A stretch of 64,000 bases of DNA from Pseudisothecium myosuroides (taxonomy: Eukaryota > Streptophyta > Bryopsida > Hypnales > Lembophyllaceae): assembly GCA_951799445.1 (NCBI GenBank), contig OX637296.1:14198001-14262000 (forward strand), in the 5' to 3' direction. Shown here in pieces: positions 33,785 to 45,300 of this stretch (the stretch's first letter is position 1; every line of letters begins with the position of its first letter). The notes under the pieces were generated by a model. It did not search any database, was not told where the DNA came from, and was given only the letters and a program-made list of their open reading frames with translations. The translations under genes were made by a program, and so were the position numbers.

Positions 33785-34975
33785 CTTTTTCTCAGCACGT
33801 GCCTGAGCATCCACAGAATCAACCTCCTGTTGACATGATTGATATAGCTGTCGAACATCCGTCAACTCTTTCTCCACCTTCTCACACTTCATAAGAGCAT
33901 CATGAAGGTTCTCCTCCAACTGCGCGTTCGCATACTGCACATCAAAATAATCTGTCACAACCCCAGCAACACAGGGCTACGCACTGCCTACCTAGATGAT
34001 GTCTCGACGTGATAAGCAGTGACAAAAACAAAACTGGAACAAAATTGAAAGACTGATAATGCATCTTTAATTTTATATGCTCAAAGATTTTTATAAAGTG
34101 CAGGGATGTATTCTGAATATCGCTTAGAGGTCCTCTGCTACCTAGCATGCTCATCTTATGAGCAGTTATAGGCTAATATAATTTTGACTTGTAATAGAAC
34201 GGTCACACGAGGAAAAGAATCAAGAAGGGTTTCAGGCGTACCTGTAAAGACTGAGAAGTCTCTTCAGTTGCCTGGAGTGCCACACAACAATCATCCAGCT
34301 CCCATTGCAGATTCGTCATGCGTTCCCGTTCCGCCCAAACAGCTTGCTGTAATAACTCTCGACTTTTTCGCCGCATCTCGTCCAGCTCACCTTCTAAATC
34401 CCTCACCTGCCAGAACAGGCCAAAACATGTCAAATAAACCTCTTACTAAAAAGCCATAAAATCTTTCAAATGTTGGGCTAAAAAAATGTAATAAAAGACA
34501 GATCGTCAATAATAACAAATAAAATCAGACGAAAGCCCCAGCTTCGTGACCTACCGCAGCATACAGCTTCAGAAAATCGCTGAACCTTCGAAGGGTTTGT
34601 CGCAAAGTGCTGATACCATCAGGGGACTGGATACCAACTTGAACTTTTAAAACTGCCACATATTAATTTTCACCAAATCGCCGCACGTATATTGAGACAT
34701 AGTTCGTCAACGTTCACAGTTTGTAGTCCCAAACACGTTACAATCCAATTCTACGTTAAGTAGCAGATATACGTGGCAGTTAGAAATTTCAAATTGAGCT
34801 GAGCAAATGAGTACTGTAGATATTCAAGGTCAATTTAAGATACCAGTAGGATTGATAGCTTTTCCGTTGGAATCTTTTGCTTCCGGCTAACCAACCCATG
34901 CATGACGGGATAAAAACACAATAGCTCCATACCGTACGATCGAGGATCATGCGGACAAACAGTCTGTGGACCATT
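33785..34975 (-). pseudogene. EREX-like PX-domain/coiled-coil gene remnant
   Basis: Three exon-like blocks keep good splice sites. 34643-34555 encodes the PX segment QVGIQSPDG plus LRRFSDFLKLYA. 34406-34242 encodes a coiled coil with LEGELDEMRRKSREL. 33934-33785 encodes a coiled coil ending AQARAEKK. Upstream, 34975-34832 retains TVCPHDPR, WSYCVFIPS and AGSK/DSNGKAINPT, but these lie in three different frames. The second half of the PX domain is missing between the PX exon and the first coiled-coil exon, and no exons follow 33785. In Arabidopsis, EREX proteins bind PI3P and act as RAB5 effectors in vacuolar transport. Frameshifts and missing parts indicate a pseudogene. An expressed fragment from the coiled-coil exons cannot be excluded. 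Confidence 0.7.
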
Positions 34976-36030
34976 CTGTACCAATCCAATTCACAGAACC
35001 TCGAGCTGTTAATTACCTATTGTTGTAATTGTGCTTCAATATAGAATCCGTGCACATCCAATTGCGATACTAGAAACTGAGGAGATTTTTCAGGCCACGT
35101 GGGATGCTCCAGCGTCCAACTCACGAATTAAAGCTGGTCAATTACAAGGCTAGAATTAGCCAAAGTACTGTAGGATCGATCTTGACCAGGCTGGATACTT
35201 GTGTAATAATATGCAAAAGGCATATTCACAGAAATGACGAGAGGAAACATAATTCGAAAGAGATTTATACCTCAGAACAATGAAGAAAATGTCGAGGACG
35301 TGCCAGGTTTAATTACTCCGCACGCGAATGATCGATGCAGCTGCACCGCGATCGAGGTTCCGTTGCTCCCTGTCCCACGCACCATCGCCGCCGCATTCCA
35401 GCTTCAAAGATTCCAACTGCAATCTCCAAGCTTCCTTCTGCAATCTCGAAGCTTAGTTATCTAATGGAGCTCTGTCTATACTCCCGCAGTGCAGTGGTCT
35501 TCTTCATTGCGTGTTCTCCCGGCCTGTACAGATTACTCTAAACCTCCGCCACCTACAACAACGTCACAATCTCTTGGCAAATTATGCCTTGCGATTGCTT
35601 CCCGATCCCCTCGCTTCAACAACACATACAAAACTCCACGATCTTCTTAGCTAACCAGCTGAACAAGTAGTTGGTTCAGAATCCAAGCGGAAGTGTAGGA
35701 GGCAACCCATTTCTGACCATCTTGAAGGCGGATTTCTTCAGTGGCTAAATTTTCCCCTGTGCAGAAATAGACTGCGGAAGGTTTCCACAATTTTCAAGAT
35801 TTTTTTTCCGTAGAACATAATTACTATGAATTTTTTAGTTGAAGACTCTGTTCAACCCATACTTGTCATATAGACTTTCCTATTTCCAACCAAGGGCTGT
35901 TGCAAAATCCACCAAGGGTTGGATTGAGAGTCTTCTAGCCAATCATAATTCACCACAATTGCCCTAGGAACCGCGCCATAATTAATCATTGTTCATTACC
36001 TCCTTCACGAAAAACAACAACCTACGTAGC
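34976..36030. other. Intergenic DNA
   Basis: Short frames at 35234-35464 and 35335-35541 show no domain. The repeated phrase cttctgcaatctcgaagctt / caatctccaagcttcc near 35415-35450 is a minor local repeat. I see no gene. Confidence 0.5.
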
Positions 36031-36033
36031 TAG

Positions 36034-36255
36034 CACTACAAGAGAAAGGGGTGTTTTAAATGAGTTTTTAAGTATAGTCCTAGAAATAAGATTATAGAAA
36101 ATGACCTGTAAGGAGATTTTTAGTAAAATTTTATTAAAAACACATGTGTTTTTAGTAAAAATTTACTAAAAAACTCCTTACAGATCATTTTCTATAATCT
36201 TATGTCTAGGACTATACTTAAAAACTCATTTAAAACACCCCTTTCTCTTGTAGTG
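36034..36255. mobile_element. CACTA-type palindromic MITE, copy 1
   Basis: A 222-bp near-perfect palindrome begins CACTACAAGAGAAAGGGGTG and ends with its reverse complement. It is flanked by TAG (36031-36033 and 36256-36258). CACTA ends with a 3-bp duplication identify the En/Spm (CACTA) superfamily. No coding capacity. Confidence 0.88.
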
Positions 36256-36612
36256 TAGAATGGGGCTGTGGTCAGAAAAGGGTTGCCTTCTATACTCCAA
36301 GTGCCATGAACCGGCTGAACCCATTCTATGTGGCAATCCCAAATACATACCCAAACTTAAATCTTAAACCCTAAACTTCCACGTACAATCCCTTGCATCT
36401 ACCTAAATAAGCCTAAATCCTTGTTCTTCTAGACAACGATTTCCTATTTTGAGACATAATTTTTTTTTCCCCTAAAAATTATTTGTCACTTTGCCTCCAA
36501 TTTTCTAGTTTATTGTATTCGCACTTGCAACACAATACCATCCTGGAATCACAAGTAACCCTAAATCATATGTCATTGCTAGTTGTTACTTGCATTAGTG
36601 GTTAAGTATACT

Positions 36613-36835
36613 CACTACAAGAGAAAGGGGTGTTTTAAGTAAGTTTTTAAGTATAATCCTAGACACATGATTTTAAGTAATGACCTTTAAGGAGATTTTT
36701 AGCAAAATTTTACTTGAAACACGTGAGTTTTAAGTAAAATTTTGTTGATAATCTCCTTAAAGGTTATTACTTAAAATCATGTGTCTAGGACTATACTTAA
36801 AAAACTCACTTAAAACATCATTTTCTCTTGTAGTG
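36613..36835. mobile_element. CACTA-type palindromic MITE, copy 2
   Basis: A 223-bp palindrome with CACTACAAGAGAAAGGGG at the left and CTCTTGTAGTG at the right, flanked by ACT (36610-36612 and 36836-36838). It appears to be inserted at the left edge of direct repeat R1. Confidence 0.88.
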
Positions 36836-36841
36836 ACTTAA

Positions 36842-37500
36842 AATTGTCTGAATAAGCATTTTGATCATGGTTTATTAAAGTAAACTATCTATTGTAAGCT
36901 CTTGTTGAGAGTTGAAAGGAGATTCTAAAGATAGTCTCTAAGCATGCATTTTTTGGACACCAAATGAATTAATAAAGATAGAAACAACTAAAAGTGTCAT
37001 TTTTACTACTATGTATGGTTATTATTATTATAATGGTCAAATTTTTATATATTCTAATTGACAAATGAACGGAGACCTCAATGCAATAATGAATTTATCA
37101 TTTGGATAATACATAAAAAAGGTATGAGGGATCAAAGTTTTTTGGTAGATTTGTTTAGGTCATTTCTTCAACCATCGCTACATCTTGATGTAGTAAAATA
37201 ATGTACATGATGGGAACATTTTTCAAGTGGTGCTTTTAAGCACCTCGTGCATTTGGCCTACCTTATAAACATTTAAATCATTGAAAATAGGGATATCCAA
37301 AATTGATTCATTTTTATAAATATAAATTGTATATTTTAGGCAAGAATGTGGAAGGATAGGTGTCAAAATCTAATGATAATTAAGTAAAGTGTATTTAATT
37401 ATGTTAGAAAATTCAATTGGAAATTTGAAAACCTGTTCAAGTCTATGTTTGATTGATTATTATCCTATTAGACTTCAAAACTCCTAGCAACGTCACATAC
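36842..37500. repeat. Direct repeat R1, left of protease B segment
   Basis: It starts ttgtctgaataagcattttg and continues through agctcttgttgagagttgaa, aggcaagaatgtggaagg and aaaattcaattggaaatttg. The same sequence in the same orientation occurs at 51975-53155 (R2), on the other side of the protease B duplication. It is non-coding. Confidence 0.8.
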
Positions 37501-37669
37501 ACAATATTCTAAATAAACATCAATTTTTTTCTCACAAAACTTCTAGGCTATATCTACAAGCAACAATCACTAGAAGCATGCATGAAGTAATGTTGATCTT
37601 TTCAACTCCAAAGCCAATTGAAATCCACTGTCTGTGATTTCCTACAATGAAATTTTCAACTGTAGCATT

Positions 37670-37891
37670 CACTATAAGAGAAAAGGGTGTTTTAAGTGAG
37701 TTTATAAGTATAGTCCTAGACATAAGATTATAAATAATGACCTTTTAGGAGCTTTTCAATAAAATTTTACTTCAAATACATGTATTTCTAGTTAATTTTT
37801 AATGAAAATCTCCTTGAAGGTCATTACTTATAATCTTATGTTTAGGACTATACTTTAAAACTCACTTAAAACATCCCTTTCTCTTGTAGTG
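37670..37891. mobile_element. CACTA-type palindromic MITE, copy 3
   Basis: A 222-bp palindrome. The left end is slightly mutated (CACTATAAGAGAAAAGGG) and the right end is CTCTTGTAGTG. It is flanked by ATT (37667-37669 and 37892-37894). Confidence 0.87.
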
Positions 37892-38252
37892 ATTGTACCT
37901 TTAAACTCAGCTTAGTGTTTTCAAAATCAACCACTTGTCACAAAGAAAGAGATTTTTAGAAAGTAGAATGAGTTAATGCAAAGTACATGATTCACCTTGT
38001 CCAAAGAAAAAAATCTCAATGAAATATCTAATTTACTTGCCACAAGTATGTTTTATAATCAAACTGCTTGGTTGAAAAGCAGAGAAGGATTGCAAGAATT
38101 CTTGAAGGATACTATACAATAGGAGAGTTTGATTCTGGAAGCCCATATGGACACCAAAATTTCCTTCCACTATAGTACATTGAAAGTACAACCTATACCT
38201 ACAACCACAATTGTTTAGAACTACCACAAATTGGATAAGTTTGTAAGGCCTA

Positions 38253-39194
38253 TTAACCCCTAAAGGACCGGACTGCATTTTTTGGCCGTATAGAAATTTT
38301 GGGCAGGTTCGTGTGACTAGAGATTTCCATATTTTAAGCTGAAATTTTAATAGAAGGTGGGCGTGAGGAATATCTTTCATATGCACTAAATTTCAGGACA
38401 TTTGGAAATACAAGTCAAAAGTTATGGCCAAATATGTTACTTTTTTTCGTAACTGGGCAGTCCGGGCAGCAAGAAAAATTTGGCAAAAATTTGATTTTTT
38501 TTTTTAATATTTTTTTTCTTGTAGATTATATTTTTGTCTATCTGGAAAGCTTTGATTCATTTCATTTGGATTTGTTATGAGAAAGTTATGGACATTCTTG
38601 TTTTTCGGGCAGTTAGAGCATCTTCTTGAAAAAAATAACTTGTAAAATTCATTTCTAAATGCTACTTTTTCAATTTAAAAATAAATAAAAATTCTCATGG
38701 TTTAGTTTACTTTCTAGAACAATCTTACCATTGGGATTAGTGTATTTTAATTCCATCTAAAATATATTAATGTTTTAGATTTTCCTTCTATCTCGTACCT
38801 ACTTCTACTTAATAATTTTTTTAGGAATGATAATTAAGTTTTTTTGAATATTATTTTTTTTCCTAGACTCTCAACTCAATTCTCCAATATAAAGATTTGA
38901 AGCACAAAACTCTGTAGTGCAAAAATTTTAAGTGAAAAATGTTTAAAGTCAAAAAATCTAGTCCCGCAATGTGCTGAAATACTTGTTTTTTCCACTTTAA
39001 ACGCAGATATCTTGCAATCTGAGCGGTCAAAAATTCTGAAATTTTTTCCACACATTCTCATACTAGTTAGGTTTAAGATCCTACGGTTAGATGTGGAAAA
39101 AAAACATTTTTCATTTTTTTTTACTCCTTGCTATAGAAATGGCAGTTTTGATGGTTTTTTGGCAGAAAAAAGGCCTTGGGCCTTTAGGGGTTAA
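38253..39194. mobile_element. TTAA-flanked piggyBac-like MITE, element 3
   Basis: The body (38257-39190, 934 bp) is flanked by TTAA on both sides. The ends are CCCCTAAAGGACCGGACTGC and, in reverse complement, CCCCTAAAGGCCCAAGGCC. It is reversed relative to elements 2 and 7, with which it aligns along its length. Copy A of the duplication has the uninterrupted site cctaTTAAaaatag at 16603-16614, with a single TTAA (16606-16609). No transposase frame. Confidence 0.85.
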
Positions 39195-39312
39195 TAATAG
39201 GAAAATTCTATTGTAAATGCAAAATGTTCATACTGTGGAGCCAATTTTGCAAAAATGAAGTGAGTCCCCAAATTGAATACTTGTGATGAAATTTGTTATA
39301 AAAATCTACAAT

Positions 39313-42300
39313 TCAAGGCCAAGGCCAGTTAGGCCGGTTGGCCTGGTTGTTGCAATCCTTCCGAATCCACCCTACTTGCTCTTGATCATTATTGAATACT
39401 ATAAGGTAGCCCCGCATCGATATGTCTACACCAAAGCAGCACAAACAACATTTGAGCCCTTACAACAAAAGACATTTTTTTGCACAAAGTTCAAAAAAAT
39501 AGTACTATTGTAGAATTATGTTTTGGATAGTGAGCTCCTAAAAATGATCAAAGTCGTAGAATTCCTCCAAATTAATGAATTTGACGGTATAATTTCTAAA
39601 CAAGAGTTGCTAAAACCCTATAAACTTGGATGAAAAGCAATCTTTGACACCTTGTTTTGCAAAGTTGAGCTTGATTTGAGAGGTTCCCAAACCAATGAGT
39701 CATCATTTTCACATGATTAAATTATGAGAGCATGTCATAGCTTTAATTCCACTCGTTTTTCTCTAATTTGTTCTAAAAATTACATTCATTTGTTGTCATT
39801 GTTCACATAAAGTGCCATGCCACTATTCAAGAATAATATGGACTATATATGTAACTAAGTTACCTCCAAGAGACTCCATTCGCGTTGGTCCCGAGACTAG
39901 TGTTATTATTATTATTGCTACAACTATAGACTCCTTGAACTTCAAATATTATGAGGTAGAAACTTTTACCACCAAAGATGTTCATAAACTCCAAGCCTGT
40001 CTCTATTGAGTTCAAAATGCCAAGGCACACATTCCCTCTCATCTGCACTCATGCCATGAGTTGTTGCTTCAGCACATAAGGTAACTACACCTAATTTTGA
40101 CTATTTTCTAAAATTGCACAGTCTAAATTCATGCCTAAAATGTGTTGTCTTGTACTATTTATGAGAATCTATGGTCAATTCTAAAAACATCTATATTCAA
40201 TACTTTGAAATCTTATACTTGATTCCTATAGTGTCCAAAAAATGCATTCTAAACAAATCTAGAATCCTCTTTTGACTACCAACATGGCCCCACAAACAGT
40301 TTTTCAACATAGTGATAAAAACCATGTTGCTTTGCTTATTTGTGCAATTGTAGGTGTAGTTACCTTAGTTAATATTGGTGTAAAAAACGGCAAGAATGGA
40401 AAATAAACTAAAAAATTTGACCACTTCAAAAATTTGCATGTAATCTTATATTATTCAATATTTTTTAGGATATATAAGAGAAAAGGCCTTTGGAATACTC
40501 ATGCCATGGCTAATGCTATAAGATACAGTATAGTGCAGGAGGACTTCTTATAAGCAACACTCTCTAAAATAATATTTAATGTCAGTCCCAACCCAAACCC
40601 CATGCAAACGTCATGAATACAAATGGCCCTACGCTACAATAATGTAATGACCCCTCTAATGTAATGTGTCAGACCGGTCCGAGGCCTATTACTTATTAGA
40701 AGTTCCTACTGTACATGTTTCTTACCGAAGTAATGAGATAACCCTCAGGCCTGAGTTCCAATATATTATTGCCACCAAAATCCAAGGATATGACCTTGAA
40801 ATATTGTTGCAAATCAGGCAACATTGAAGCCCTGCAGGCTTGATCCCATTTTATGAATTTTAGCATTAAATGAACTCCAGAGGAATTTTAAAAACTTAAT
40901 TCCTGTCAAATTAATTAGGAAACAAAAAATATATGCGAGACCAAATTTAATAGTAATAAGGTAGGAGGTTCTAAAAGCACACAGGCTCTAAATTGCCCAC
41001 CTCTTCCAATGTACAGTATTTGTACAAGTTTCTTTTTTGTATCCTTCAGCAATGTACAAACAAATTACATTTTAGGAAGTGAGCGATTTTAGAGTCCTAT
41101 GCCATTTCAACTTTAGAATTTCATAACTAATTTCACAAAGCTCCAAAAAATGGAAAGACTCTACTGAAAAATATTTCAAGATGTTTCACCTCCCCAAAAA
41201 TCTGTTTCAACTCTTAAATAGTGAGCGATTATGCACCTCCTACTTTAAGTAAGTTAGCAACAAGTTCAATGTTATACAACAAATCCATTCCTCAATTGTG
41301 CGTCTCTATATAAGTTATAGTAACTGCACCTAATTGTGATCCCTTTCCAATAAAACCGACCCTTATAGGGTTTTGCCAAAATGTACAAGGTCCTCTATAT
41401 ATGAATTGCTTTGTGGCAAACCTATATGTAGCTCATTGGAAATTCATGCTCTATTCATTCTATGTCCTAAAAATGCATAAGAAGATATTTCAAATACCGT
41501 TACTCTTCTTACTTCTATCAAGATTCAACAAAAAAATAAGCAATTTAATAATAAGAACATTGAGCAATTGCTCAATATTCCAATGCAATTAACTTGAAGG
41601 TGAAAATACTTCAAATTGTTCTTGTACTCATTCCTGACAAATAGACTTTCATTGAAAGTGTCTCCCAAAGTGCAATTAAACCGTTCCCGTACTTAATTGC
41701 AATTAATTGACTCTTGATTCTTTAGATTTTGGTTTTATGACCGAGCTATGTGATAGTTTCAGTGGCTTAGGTAGCTTCCAATTTGAATTTCATAGTGATT
41801 AGATGTCATATCCAATTTTATTTTTTATCTTCTTATTTTTAATTTATGATTCTTAATGATAGATACTACAAAAACATTTGCTCCTTTAAAATGGTGCCTC
41901 CAACTAATTACTTATTTTGACAGTTTTGGGTGTTTTCACCTTAAGTGAACTTTTTTTAAAATTTTACATCAGGTGGATACAAACAAGTTAGAATGTGATT
42001 CAATCAGCTCACTGAAACAGAGGGTTGTTACTCCAACAATAGGTTTTTGTTTTGTCAAGTTCATCCCTCACAAGGCCCCATCTCTTTGCTTCAGCGATCA
42101 CCTGCTCATAAAACATAAAACATATGCAAGAGCAGTCATTGATAAGTCATAGTCATAGTAAGAGTATGCCCAAGGATCTAATTTTTCATTTAATTTTGAA
42201 AGGGCCTCAATTTCCTTCTCCCTCACCCTTGCTCACCAAATACAAACCATGAATAGTTGAGTGACCACTCAAACATCAAGTAGAATAAAGGATGAACAAT

Positions 42301-45300
42301 GGTTTTCAAGCACTTTTCATCCATATTTGAAGAGTGTCAGAGTCCTAACGCATAAGGGTGGCCATGCTCTAAGTTTCACTTGCCAAACAACCTGACCCTA
42401 AAAAGAATAGAAATTGGACACCTTACATGGTTTTCAATTAGTTTAGATTGTTTCAAAAACCTTTAGACATCTTATATGAGATCTTCTCCATCATTCATAG
42501 AGAGATCTTTCTTGTCATAGTAATTATTGAAAATAATGACATCACTTGCTACCTAAGCCTTTATGGCTTCCTTAGTAGAACTATCTTCAACAGACTCTTC
42601 ATTCAAGTTGGCATACAACCAAAGTTCTCCTTTTTTTTATTGTTGAAAGGCCTCTCTACAATACATAATGACCATGAAGAGACTTCCTTATAAATCATGA
42701 AAAATGTTTTCATTTGCTTGGGTCTTGACCTTAGAACACCAAGCTGGTCACCATGGAAATGATCCTATGGTAGACTGATGGTCTTCACCCTAGAATATCG
42801 GGCACTAGTATCACTTAAATTAGTAACACTAGGGTGGTCACTGTGAAAACCTTATCCTATACCCAGTTCCACTAATTCCATTAGCACTACAATAGAACCT
42901 CTCTCAGTGCATAGTGTCGGGACTATGCACTAAGATAGGTTTATGCAGTTGGAGAGAATATGTACTGAACTCTGGCTACCATGGCCTCTCACTATGGGGC
43001 CTCCAACTACTGTTCACAAATAAATGCTTCAAAGTAAAACCTCTCTTACTGCATATTATGCACTAAAAGAATATGCACTAAGTAAGGTTCTACTAATTAT
43101 CATTAAAATTAGATTGTTTAGTCTCAATATAAATGGGTCCCATATAAGGCTTCACTTGCAATTTACCGTTGAAAATACAGTACAAATAGAAACTCACAGC
43201 TGAAAGTACAGCATCATATAGTTTTGGGACGAAGTATGTAAAGGTAGCCCCGCTATCAAATGTTATTTCATCAATTGCTCCCTTCACATCGAGCTCATCG
43301 GCTCCGTACCAAATGCGCTGCAGACGTATCTGGTAGTGACCAGACCTAAATCCATCACACATCACCATACAAACATCCAACTGGTTCTAAGCATTCAAAA
43401 TATCATCAAATTAAAGACTAACTGCAAACTAAGTGCATATTTATGAACATTAATTCCATTAACTGAACTTGAGAGAAATATATTTTATATTTGGAGAACA
43501 TTCTGGAACATGTACCATATAAGCTAGAGAACACTAATATATTAAGGTGGGCCCCACCTTCAAATTCATCGGGTCACCACCCAAAACCATCATCAATTCA
43601 TCATCATTCTATGTACATCTCCAAAATCAACATGTATTTAGTATGTTGAAGAAACAATTTTAGAACCTCTACCAAACAAAACACTTTGATCCTTCATAGC
43701 TTTTGCATATGGTATCCAAATTTTTACTTGCCAACAAGAAAATATGAAAATTTGACCAATCTAATAATAATAACTAGGCACAATAGCAAAGAGTGGTAGT
43801 TTGGGGGGTGCCCGCTTTATTAAGAAGGTGATTGTAACTTTCATACTAATCTTTGCTATAAATAGCAACTCATATTTTTAAATACACTTGTTTGATCTTC
43901 AATAAGCAATTTGGATGTAAGGATGACTTGCCAAACAAAGTCTATAATCAATACCACTGATCATTGAATGGAAGTCACTTTTATTATTGTTGCAAGACTG
44001 GTCTGTTACCTCTTGTTGTGAATGATTTTATAAGAAGAAATCATTATAAGGTAACTACATCTAATTGTGTATGAATAATTTATTGAACATTTTTCTATTA
44101 TTAAGTTGCCTTATTTTTTGTTGGATCTTGTTGGAAGTCATTTAAAGAATTTTATATTTCCTTCTTTTGCATTTTTTGGACATCATATGAATACACTATA
44201 AATTCTCAAATTGATAAAAATAGTTGTATCTAAAAGCAATCCTAGACTTGCATGCATGGAAACAATATTTTTTTAGAAGAATTTTGAAAGGGGTCAAAAT
44301 TAAATGTATAAGTTGTAAAGAGTAGATGTCCTAAGAAATTCTCTTGTATCCATAGTCGGGTTTCTCTAGAGCATTTACATTGATATGTCAACGTTAACAC
44401 TCATACAAATAGTTAAAATCTTCACAATTTGAAAGACAAGGGTAATGTGTCAGCCTTTGATTGGTAGATGCCTAGGTGACTTGAATTTCACCATTTGACC
44501 CATTTTATGATATTTAAGGATTTGCATCATTATTTTATTTGTTTTCCAACTTTCCCAAGAATAATTTCTAAAATCATTCAACTTTTGGTTTTTTATTTTA
44601 TTAATAATGCCGACCTTGATAGACAGGGGTACAATAGCTTATGTAGACATTTGAGAAGTGTGTTCATTTGCTTTAAGGTAGAGGGACTGTTGAGCTCTTT
44701 AACGTTTGAAAGACAACTATTGCATTATTTTGACTTGACTATGAGCAGTTGAGCTCTTTAATGTTTTAATTTATACTTCCCCTCATGGATTGTTGTACCT
44801 CCTACTTTCCTACTTCTATGAACAACTTGTCTTCTCTTCCCAAATTAAATCAAACATTGGGTGGCTAGCTTGTAAAGATATCTAGGATCTAGATGGACAA
44901 AAGTGGCCACATACAAGGTGCTAGAATGTTGACAAAAATAAAAATTTGAAATGGACTAGTTTTTTTAACTTTAAATAATTAGTTGGCATGAAATGTTGAC
45001 CATGATAGCCAGATGCAATATCTTCTAAAGCAATGAATGTGCATAATTATAAACTTTGTTCTGAAAGCATTAGGTACTAACTTGCGAAGGCTTCCCATTA
45101 TAGGGGCCCACATCATGCCAGACGAAGGTACCAATGCCTCTCCAAAGAACAGATGATCACCGCCATTGTTGCCTAAACATTGGCCGATCACGTTCTTCAC
45201 AATGCCTTTTTGTGCCAGTTGCGAGATTAGTGATGCCTTAGAGTTGCTCAAACCCATCACACCATCTGTGAGAACAGGGTTTTTTGCGAAAGCTCCACGC

